From Patescibacteria group bacterium (GTDB taxonomy: Bacteria; Patescibacteriota; Minisyncoccia; Minisyncoccales; Staskawiczbacteraceae), in the NCBI GenBank assembly GCA_018829965.1, contig JAHJTG010000005.1, forward strand, positions 1-49,557: a stretch of DNA of 49,557 nt, written 5' to 3'. The position numbers were made by a program, and so were the translations under genes. Numbering within the stretch: the stretch's first letter is position 1; each line of letters opens with the position of its first letter. The notes under the pieces are model-generated. The model was not told where the DNA came from, ran no database searches, and worked only from the letters and a program-made list of their open reading frames with translations. Shown piece after piece: positions 39,977-47,742 of the stretch.

Positions 39977-40026
39977 GTATAAATCCGTGGATTGTAGCTT
40001 GAAGACTATTAACCACTGATTTATAC
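39977..40026. repeat. imperfect inverted repeat in groES-groEL spacer
   Basis: GTATAAATCCGTGG ... CCACTGATTTATAC; nearby extra copies of ATCCG/CGGAT. Confidence 0.7.
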
Positions 40027-40058
40027 GGATTAAAACGGATTTATGCGGATTTTTGTGT

Positions 40059-40346
40059 TTATTCAATAATTGCGAGAATATCTTCTTCTTTAGCAATTAA
40101 ATATTCTTTGCCATCAACCTTTATTTCGCTTGGTCCGTATTTAGTAAAGATAACTTTATCTCCGGGTTTAACTTCCAAAGGGAATATCTTTCCGTCAATA
40201 TTTTTACCACAACCCACGGCAATCACCTTGCCTTGTTCTGGTCTTTCTTTTTCAACCGTATCAGGAAGCAAAATACCGCTTTTGGTTTTTTCTTCCTCTT
40301 TAATCGGTTCAATTAAAACGTGATCTGATAATGGTTTTATGTTCAT
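40059..40346 (-). CDS. groES: 10 kDa co-chaperonin GroES
   Basis: MNIKPLSDHVLIEPIKEEEKTKSGILLPDT; start moved inside the ORF. Confidence 0.98.
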   Translation of the reverse strand: MNIKPLSDHVLIEPIKEEEKTKSGILLPDTVEKERPEQGKVIAVGCGKNIDGKIFPLEVKPGDKVIFTKYGPSEIKVDGKEYLIAKEEDILAIIE

Positions 40347-40353
40347 AAAATGT

Positions 40354-40381
40354 GAAACATAAAACATGAAACATGAAACAA
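40354..40381. repeat. 7-bp tandem repeat in groES leader
   Basis: GAAACAT AAAACAT GAAACAT GAAACAA. Confidence 0.85.
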
Positions 40382-40473
40382 AATAAAAAAGGTTTCAAGC
40401 TTCAGGTTTTAACGTTCAGAATTTTTTTCTAATAATTTAATCTATAGGATAAAAAATCTATTGTCAAGGACAA

Positions 40474-40513
40474 TACAGCCCCTTGTCCGCCGAACGGCGG
40501 ACAAGGGGCTGTA
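40474..40513. repeat. perfect 18-bp inverted repeat, 4-nt loop
   Basis: TACAGCCCCTTGTCCGCC-GAAC-GGCGGACAAGGGGCTGTA. Confidence 0.95.
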
Positions 40514-40529
40514 CGTTTTAAAATTTTTC

Positions 40530-40928
40530 TTATTGTATTTTGATTTTATCCACTAACAGCTCTAACAAGTTTTTAACGTTTTCTTGGGCGTCACTTTCGG
40601 TCTTACTCTCTATAAATTTATTCCATCGCCCTAAAATTTCCTCATCGCCTAAATTTTTCACCGCATTTTCTAATTTTAATCTTGTTTCAAAATCAACTTC
40701 GGTTTCGGCTTTTAACACCTTTTCAATAAATAGTTTAGCAAACTCTAAAACTTTTTCATTGGTTCGCTGGATTTTCAAAGCCACTTTTGTCGTTTCTAAC
40801 TCCTTCTGTAAAACAAAATATTTATAGCCGAAAAAGACAACGCAAACCAATAGAATTAAAACCGGAATAATCCAAAATAGATTTGACGAGGCGATGGGTT
40901 TGTTTAATGGATTTTTTGAATTCAGCAT
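40530..40928 (-). CDS. hypothetical membrane-anchored protein
   Basis: TM segment FWIIPVLILLVCVVFFGYKYF then helical domain. Confidence 0.6.
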   Translation of the reverse strand: MLNSKNPLNKPIASSNLFWIIPVLILLVCVVFFGYKYFVLQKELETTKVALKIQRTNEKVLEFAKLFIEKVLKAETEVDFETRLKLENAVKNLGDEEILGRWNKFIESKTESDAQENVKNLLELLVDKIKIQ

Positions 40929-40934
40929 ATTTTT

Positions 40935-40955
40935 GAATTATGAATTATGAATTAC
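40935..40955. repeat. 7-bp tandem repeat
   Basis: GAATTAT GAATTAT GAATTAC. Confidence 0.85.
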
Positions 40956-40967
40956 GAAAAACAATTA

Positions 40968-43900
40968 TTAATTTTTTATTCTATCACGAATTTTATCCCG
41001 ATAAAAATTGTACCCTATTAATAAAATCAGAATAATCAAAAGAGCGGTTTTCCAGTCAATAACTCTCAGCCACCAGTATTTGGTTTTCAATTCAATATTA
41101 ATATGAACTCCGCTGCCTTCTTTAATTTGAAATGGTTTGCCGTCATAAAAAAGGTAACCGGGCGCCTCAACTTTAAGATAATAAAAGCCCTCTGGCACCA
41201 AAAAGAAATAAGTGCCTCTGACGTCGGTAGTTTGGGGATTTTCCTGCTGATATTCTTTGGCCGACCATAACTCATATTGCTTGGTTTCCGGATTTAGCCA
41301 GAAAAGAGATATAATAGCTCCGGGGATGCGGGTTTCTTTAACGCCGTCTTTCTCATAGACATAGCCTTCGGGATCAACTACTGTAATTAATCTGGTTTCT
41401 TTTGTCGCTAATTTCGGATCGTCGTAATCCATCACCGTGATAATCTCGTATTCGCCTTCAACAATTGGCGCTTGAACTTCAGCCGTATAAATACCATCCC
41501 CATCCGGGTCAGTATATTCAAATTCCAGCAAGACCAACTTGGTTCCTTGAAGCTTGGAACTTGAAGCTTGAAGCTTGTTTTCTGGAATACTACCTCCTTC
41601 TAAAGCAATATAATGACTCGGCTCAGCGGGGCTAACAAATATCGGAGTAGCGAAAATTAAGGAAGCGGTTAGGTCTTGAAACTTAAAACTTGGAACTTGG
41701 AACTTTTGGATTTCGGGTTTCAAATTATAAGTTACAGGTTTTTTAGATTTGAAAATAATATATCCTTTAACGCTTTTTACCGACTTGTCCGGTTTAACCA
41801 TTAATTGTAATGGCTTGTCGGAGATGGTGGTGATTTTCTGTTGGGGTTCACCTTTTTCCGTAATAGACAAAGCAATATTAAAATCAATCAGCTGACCGCC
41901 AGTTTTAGCAAAAACGATTTCGGTGGGTATCTGTTTTTTTATTTTCGACGATAACTCAGCGAGTGGTATACCCCGCGGTAAAGCGAATTTTCCCAGCTCA
42001 ACTTTCGCAGTCGGTAAACCGACTCTTTCTGTTAATCCCGGCAGAGTTAATTTTACGGTTTTTAACTTCTCAATATCAGTGATTTTTGTTATTCCGATTT
42101 TTTTCAAAGTTTCTCCAAGTTCCGGAAATTTTTCGGCTAAATCTCTGATTTCTTTTGGTAGAGGAGTTAAAACAAATTCATTAATCGGCTTTGGCGGCAA
42201 TAATTGCCATTTTCCCCGCATTGTCAGGGGCGCCTCTTTTAATACTATTTCTTCTACTGGCGGCAGTTTTGGTTTTTCTTCTATTTCTTTTGGTTTAATT
42301 ATTTCTTTGATTTTCTCAGAAATCTTTTTGATTTCTTCAATTGTTTTTTTCGGTATTTCTTTGAGTTCTTCTACTATTGATTTTTTTTCTTCGTAAACAA
42401 TTGTGCTAGAAATAATTTCCGAAGATTGCCCGTATTGAGTGTAAAATTTAACATAGACTGCCTTTATTCCTTCTCCTTTTGATAAGGTCCATTGTCCGGC
42501 TGATTGAAAAGGTTCTTGAATAGCATCGCGGAAATCGGAAAAATTAGAAATAGCCATTCTGACTGTGTCTGAACCAGCTGTAAAATTTAAAGTAATTATC
42601 AGATTATTGGTAGATTCGTCTCCGTTATTGATTAACACCTTAAAACCACCTTGAGGGTTTCCAAAAGTTGGAGTAGGCGAAGAGGGCGGATTGTAAGCCA
42701 CTACTGGCAAACCTCCTCCGCCGCAGCCGGAAGTGTCAACGCTATTTGTATCAGTCCATTCTGTTTCTGTGCTGTCTCCGTTTTTAGCTTTAACTCGGAA
42801 AGAGTAAGTTTTTCCGCAGCTTAAACCAGCAGAACTCCAGGAAACATCTGTTACCCAGTCGGAATTAGTGCCAGCAGTAGTGTTTTCAATATAGTAGGAG
42901 GTGTCGGTAGGATTGGAATTGGCTGACCAGGAAGCAGTGACCTGGGAGCCCGAATCAGCGGTCAAACTAAGACTGGAAGGAACATTGGCTAAAGTGTATT
43001 TGGAGGAAGTGGAGGAATAATCAGATTCATTGCTATTTGCGTCTTTAGCTCTAACTTTGTAGGTGTATTGAGTGTTAGATGATAACCCAACATCTGTATA
43101 GGAAGGCAACTCTTGATAACCAGAGGAAGTAGCTCCTGTGTTGCCTGTTGTTTCTTGGAATTGATAAGGGGTAGCATGAAGACCCGAGCCAGAATCGGTT
43201 GCTGTATCAGCAATTATGGTTAATTGAGTAGATGAGTCAGCTATGATTGAGGATATTTCTACATTAGTGGGAGAAATTGCGTCCATATAACCGACCACAA
43301 CTCTTATGTCTGCCGAGGTAGTTCCGCCATTTTGATACGTCGATGTTATCAGCAATGGAATCTGCTCAGACGCGTTGCCAGTCATCTGTGTATATAAGTG
43401 GTTGTATCCACTCTCGGATGTTATATCTTCAACTTTGCTCCAAGTATCGCCAGCATCACTACTACGATATCTTTGCAACTCAACGACGCCGTTAACATCA
43501 TAAGTGCTTATTAGGTCAATAAGAGTATTGCTGTAAGCGAAAATCTTATAGACGGTATTATACCAAAAAGTTGTGCCTGGCGAGGGGATAGTCTGGTTAT
43601 CAAACGGTGTTATGCTTTTTTCAACCCACGACGCTCCGTCATAGTAGCGCAATTTTGTGTTCTTTGTCCACGGATAAGCTATTGTGGCTTGCGGGTTTTC
43701 TCTGATAACAAAAAAGACCCGTCCCTCAGGCGACAGGGAAGCGGTTTCTACACCGTTGATTATATCGTATGTACCGGAGTCCCTTAACACGTAATTAGCG
43801 TCAAGTATGACCTTTGTTAATGCCCCATTAACAGAAACATTATGCGAATAAGAGCCGTCAATATTTGTAAATATGTTGCCATCTACACTCTCAAGATAAT

Positions 43901-45842
43901 AAATTATTTTATAAGTGCCGCTTACGCTTTCCTGCGTTTTGTCAGCCATATTTATTACAATGCGTATTTTGTCATTGACTGCCTGCTGAACAAAACCAGT
44001 ATAAGCCCAGTAACTGCCACTTCCAAAATCAACAATAGTTACAGGCGTTGACCAACTTGTTCCTGAATTATCGGTATAACTTAAATCAAGTTTTGAGACA
44101 AGATTTCTGCCGGTTAAAAATATTCTGTCACCAATTCTGTAAAAATGAGGATAGCTTAGTTCAGACCCAACGCTCGCAACCTGTTCAAAAGAACTGATAT
44201 CTTCCGGGTTGACAGAACGTTTAATTAAAAACGGACTTTGGTGATTACTTGGACCGTTAAGTTTCTCGTGTGCCACCAAGATATAACCATCGCTTGTAAC
44301 CATAATATTACCGTGCCCATGAACATCTCTGGCATCCGGATAAAATGCGCCCACACTTACCGATGGAGAAAATATCTCTGTTTCGTGGTCATAATAAGCT
44401 ACAAAATTATCAATGCCGTATTGCCCGCTGGAATAAATTCTTTGCATCCACAGGAAATAAGTTTTTCCGTTGTAATACCATAACTGCGGACTAAAGTTAT
44501 CTCCCGTAATTGCCTGATTTGGGTCGCCCCTTAAATTGGTAGGATAAATTTGATTTTGAGCAACAATATTGAACGCGGACGAAGTTATGCCCGTGAGAGC
44601 AGGATTGGAAGTAAAACTAAGAGTGTAGCTTGTGCCAACCTTATCAATGATTAAATTGCTAAAAGTAACCACGCCGTTTACCGCAGTAACCGTGGTGGTG
44701 CCGGAGAGGGTTCCTCCGCCGGGGTTGGCGCCGATAGTTGCGGTTACTTGGGTGGAATTATCATTAGTAACAGTAATACCATTAGCATCTTGAATATATA
44801 ACTCAGGCTGGGCTACCCAGCTAGTAATACCTTCAATCATAGTAACAGTACCTTCTCTGGGTTGGGTTTTCATCCCGAGTTTGGTAGCTGCTCCAAAGAT
44901 TACAACTACACCACTGGTACCGGTTTTGCTATCTGCGCTTGTGGCCGTAAATGTATGACTTCCTGTTGTCCCGGTAAATTTCATTCCCAAACTTGTTAAA
45001 TCGGCTATTCCGTTTACAAAATCTCCTGCCTGATTCAGCACATTGTTACTACCTGAACCTAATCCGCTGATTGTTCCGTCTGCTGGATCTGAGGTTAAAG
45101 TTACATTATTTTCTGAAGCATTAAATGCGATTATTGTCTTGTTGCCGGCAGCCTGAGCGATTAGAGTGTTTGTTCCGCTAAATGCTACGTCATTTTGCTG
45201 AGAACTTGCCAAACTGAGAGCAAAATGGTCTAACGGACTATAATAAACAGTTATCTGGATGTGGTCAATGAAGGTATAAAAATAATCTTGATCTTGATAC
45301 TCTTCTATCTCTACTTTAATTCCATTTATTACAGAATTTGTAGGGATAGAAAATCCAAAATTACTTGCATTAAGATAATGTGAGCAGCCATTCTCTCCGC
45401 ATACTCCAAAAATAACTCCAAAATTAGAAGCATTTATTTGTTCGGCTGTTGGATCACTTATTCCCGGTAAATACGAAGAATCCCCGAAAGATATATACGC
45501 TTCCGACAATGGCACAGATGTATTTTCTAACCACCCTGCCCAATTAGCTTCGGAAATTCCTCCGCCGTACACAATTACCTCGGAATTATACCAAGCTGCT
45601 TGCCAAGGATCGTAAACTACTGCATAAGCATTATCACTTAATTCTGCATTTTCGGGATTTGTCCATTGAAAGGTTCCTCCTGATGAATCATCATCTATCA
45701 CTTCGGTCGGACTCCTGGTAGAACTGTCAGCATAGCAGACCCGAATATTACCGCACAAACCAAAGACAACCACGCCTATCAATACGGCTAAAAAAACAAG
45801 CGCTAATTTTTTGGTTTCTAGAAAAGATATTTTTTTCAGCAT
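40968..45842 (-). CDS. giant surface protein (signal peptide, Ig-like, sialidase/BNR-like, FnIII-like domains, C-terminal TM)
   Basis: 1624 aa; N-term hydrophobic signal; repeated FnIII-like ANVPSSLSLTADSGSQVTASWSANSN; ends TALLIILILLIGYNFYRDKIRDRIKN. Confidence 0.85.
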   Translation of the reverse strand: MLKKISFLETKKLALVFLAVLIGVVVFGLCGNIRVCYADSSTRSPTEVIDDDSSGGTFQWTNPENAELSDNAYAVVYDPWQAAWYNSEVIVYGGGISEANWAGWLENTSVPLSEAYISFGDSSYLPGISDPTAEQINASNFGVIFGVCGENGCSHYLNASNFGFSIPTNSVINGIKVEIEEYQDQDYFYTFIDHIQITVYYSPLDHFALSLASSQQNDVAFSGTNTLIAQAAGNKTIIAFNASENNVTLTSDPADGTISGLGSGSNNVLNQAGDFVNGIADLTSLGMKFTGTTGSHTFTATSADSKTGTSGVVVIFGAATKLGMKTQPREGTVTMIEGITSWVAQPELYIQDANGITVTNDNSTQVTATIGANPGGGTLSGTTTVTAVNGVVTFSNLIIDKVGTSYTLSFTSNPALTGITSSAFNIVAQNQIYPTNLRGDPNQAITGDNFSPQLWYYNGKTYFLWMQRIYSSGQYGIDNFVAYYDHETEIFSPSVSVGAFYPDARDVHGHGNIMVTSDGYILVAHEKLNGPSNHQSPFLIKRSVNPEDISSFEQVASVGSELSYPHFYRIGDRIFLTGRNLVSKLDLSYTDNSGTSWSTPVTIVDFGSGSYWAYTGFVQQAVNDKIRIVINMADKTQESVSGTYKIIYYLESVDGNIFTNIDGSYSHNVSVNGALTKVILDANYVLRDSGTYDIINGVETASLSPEGRVFFVIRENPQATIAYPWTKNTKLRYYDGASWVEKSITPFDNQTIPSPGTTFWYNTVYKIFAYSNTLIDLISTYDVNGVVELQRYRSSDAGDTWSKVEDITSESGYNHLYTQMTGNASEQIPLLITSTYQNGGTTSADIRVVVGYMDAISPTNVEISSIIADSSTQLTIIADTATDSGSGLHATPYQFQETTGNTGATSSGYQELPSYTDVGLSSNTQYTYKVRAKDANSNESDYSSTSSKYTLANVPSSLSLTADSGSQVTASWSANSNPTDTSYYIENTTAGTNSDWVTDVSWSSAGLSCGKTYSFRVKAKNGDSTETEWTDTNSVDTSGCGGGGLPVVAYNPPSSPTPTFGNPQGGFKVLINNGDESTNNLIITLNFTAGSDTVRMAISNFSDFRDAIQEPFQSAGQWTLSKGEGIKAVYVKFYTQYGQSSEIISSTIVYEEKKSIVEELKEIPKKTIEEIKKISEKIKEIIKPKEIEEKPKLPPVEEIVLKEAPLTMRGKWQLLPPKPINEFVLTPLPKEIRDLAEKFPELGETLKKIGITKITDIEKLKTVKLTLPGLTERVGLPTAKVELGKFALPRGIPLAELSSKIKKQIPTEIVFAKTGGQLIDFNIALSITEKGEPQQKITTISDKPLQLMVKPDKSVKSVKGYIIFKSKKPVTYNLKPEIQKFQVPSFKFQDLTASLIFATPIFVSPAEPSHYIALEGGSIPENKLQASSSKLQGTKLVLLEFEYTDPDGDGIYTAEVQAPIVEGEYEIITVMDYDDPKLATKETRLITVVDPEGYVYEKDGVKETRIPGAIISLFWLNPETKQYELWSAKEYQQENPQTTDVRGTYFFLVPEGFYYLKVEAPGYLFYDGKPFQIKEGSGVHINIELKTKYWWLRVIDWKTALLIILILLIGYNFYRDKIRDRIKN
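41546..41573. repeat. 7-bp tandem repeat inside CDS
   Basis: CTTGAAG CTTGGAA CTTGAAG CTTGAAG; encodes KLQASSSKLQ on minus strand. Confidence 0.85.
41675..41702. repeat. 7-bp tandem repeat inside CDS
   Basis: CTTGAAA CTTAAAA CTTGGAA CTTGGAA; encodes KFQVPSFKFQ on minus strand. Confidence 0.85.
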
Positions 45843-45850
45843 CTTTTTAA

Positions 45851-45982
45851 TTATAATACTATAAAAAACGAGCGGTGTAAAGGGAATGTACTAGACGGGT
45901 ACATAGGTAACACTTTTAGGTATTTAACCTGAAAGTTAATTGGTGATATATATCCCAGTGTTTGGTGCGGCCTTCTGAAGTT
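45851..45982 (-). pseudogene. C-terminal remnant of a DDE (IS481/IS3-like) transposase
   Basis: Frame reads NFRRPHQTLGYISPINFQVKYLKVLPMYPSST...; no upstream remainder present. Confidence 0.7.
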
Positions 45983-46018
45983 AACATTGGGACGTCATAC
46001 GTCCCAATAACTTGTTAA
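45981..46018. repeat. REP-like palindrome downstream of RAYT
   Basis: TTAAC ATTGGGACGT CAT ACGTCCCAAT aactt GTTAA. Confidence 0.9.
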
Positions 46019-46021
46019 TTA

Positions 46022-46753
46022 TTATTCTGAAATAATATCACCAAGGTCTTTTAACTCTTTTTTGTATTTTATCCAGTTATTAATAAACTCTCGGCAACCT
46101 TCGGCACCATTCATTATATCTAACAAAAACTCTCTTTCTGTGACTGACGGGAAGTTTTTCTTTCCTAAATAATCTGGGTAACTATGCCATTTGTCATTTT
46201 CCAAAAATTCTATTACTTTTTCTGGATTTTTAATTCCCGCCTCTTTCCAGCCAGGTTCTATTATAGAAATCCGGTTTGTATGAATATATGTGAATACATT
46301 TTTAAGTTGTTCGTCGGTTTTAATGTGGACTACTTGGAATCTGCTAAAAAGATGGCCCTTGCGACTATATTTATCATTAAAATATTTAGCATAGCCACCA
46401 CCAACTTTTTTCATAAATTGAGTGATGCCATTATCTTTTAATTGTTTTAGTAATAAATGCAAATGGTTGGACATAAAGGAGAAAGCAAAAACTTCAACTG
46501 TCTTTTCTCTTTTATCTAAACATTGGGACGTATGACGTCCTAATGTTTGTCCCGATGATTCTAATAACTTTTCTTTTTTACGCTGTTGTCGCCGTAACCA
46601 TATCTCTACAGAATTGCTGTTATTAAATTCATAAATTGAAAAAATTCCTCGATAAAAATCTCTTTCATTTTTAAAAACTACGGTGTCGCCCACTGCCCGG
46701 ATAACAACATGATAAATTTCATTATTAATTAGTTCGGGTCTTTTTATCGGCAT
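46022..46753 (-). mobile_element. REP-associated tyrosine transposase (Y1/IS200-like, RAYT)
   Basis: MPIKRPELINNEIYHVVIRAVGD; FSFMSNHLHLLLKQ HuH motif; FMKKVGGGYAKYFNDKYSRKGHLFSRFQV. Confidence 0.9.
46518..46548. repeat. REP-like palindrome inside the RAYT CDS (inverted relative to the flanking copies)
   Basis: AAACATTGGGACGT-ATG-ACGTCCTAATGTTT. Confidence 0.9.
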
Positions 46754-46821
46754 AAAAACATAGATTAAAATATTTAAATCTCCCTTTTATTCTACCAAAT
46801 AAAAACTATACTACAAAATAG

Positions 46822-46858
46822 AATTAACATTGGGACGTCATACGTCCCAATGTTAATT
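46822..46858. repeat. REP-like perfect palindrome upstream of RAYT
   Basis: AATTAACATTGGGACGT-CAT-ACGTCCCAATGTTAATT, 17-bp stem. Confidence 0.95.
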
Positions 46859-46993
46859 TATCTCTACTATGAATGGCAGAGTTTGATGTTAGAGAAAATT
46901 GAGAAGAAAGGTAAAGTATTGATCCTATCACCTTTCTGGAAAAGGTGAAGGGTTGATATTCTTTTAAAATCTGGTATCATTGATATAACAATA

Positions 46994-47392
46994 ATGAGAA
47001 AATTAATTTCTCAAATTTTAGCAGGTATTTTAGGCCTATGGTTAGCTGTTTCTTTTGTGCCTAAAATTAATATTAAGATTTTACCCAACTCAAACTTTTT
47101 TGGGTTTCCGTTGGCTACAAATTGGCACATTATAATTCTTTTAGGGGTTATTTTAGGAATAATTAATGTATTCTTAAAACCAATTTTAAAAACAATCACC
47201 CTACCTTTAAGGATTATCACTCTTGGATTCTTTAATTTGGTAATAAATTTAATTTTAATCTGGGCAGTTGATTTAATTTTTGAAGAAATAACTATTCCTT
47301 GGTTCTTGCCTCTTTTTTGGACAACGCTCATTATCTGGGCGTTAGGCATTATTTTCGCAATATTATTAAAGAAAAAAGAAGGAGAACTATAA
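46994..47392 (+). CDS. phage holin family / 4-TMS (YvlD-like) membrane protein
   Basis: Four hydrophobic helices; GVILGIINVFLKPILKTITLPLRIITLGFFNLVINLILIWAVD. Confidence 0.85.
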   Translation: MRKLISQILAGILGLWLAVSFVPKINIKILPNSNFFGFPLATNWHIIILLGVILGIINVFLKPILKTITLPLRIITLGFFNLVINLILIWAVDLIFEEITIPWFLPLFWTTLIIWALGIIFAILLKKKEGEL

Positions 47393-47520
47393 CGCGATAC
47401 CAATATACGAATGGCATACTAATGAAACGAATACTTCAATAAATCCAGCATAAGTAATTAGTATTAGTATAATTAGTATGTTAATTAGTGTCATTAGTAT
47501 CGCATAATAGCGAAGCGTAT

Positions 47521-47742
47521 ATGCAACAATATTTATTGATCTTACAAATAATAGTTTCTATACTTTTAATAATCTGCATCGCATTACAACAGAGAGGGAC
47601 TGCTTTGGGTTCTGCTTTTGGAGGATCTAGTGGCGGAGAATTCTATGCCAGCCGAAGAGGACTGCAAAAAAAGCTTTTTTACGCCACAATAGGCCTATCT
47701 ATTATTTTTATCATTTTAGGCATTATCAATCTCTTAATTTAA
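47521..47742 (+). CDS. secG: preprotein translocase subunit SecG
   Basis: LQIIVSILLIICIALQQRGTALGSAFGGSSGGEFYASRRGLQKKLFYATI. Confidence 0.92.
   Translation: MQQYLLILQIIVSILLIICIALQQRGTALGSAFGGSSGGEFYASRRGLQKKLFYATIGLSIIFIILGIINLLI

Noticed and set aside
40347-40480. CIRCE/HrcA operator upstream of groES
   Set aside because: Looked for TTAGCACTC-N9-GAGTGCTAA; not present. Only 7-bp repeats and a weak promoter-like sequence.
41923-42396. 157-aa plus-strand ORF
   Set aside because: Antisense to the K/E/P-rich stalk of the giant surface protein; hydrophobic composition is a complement artefact.
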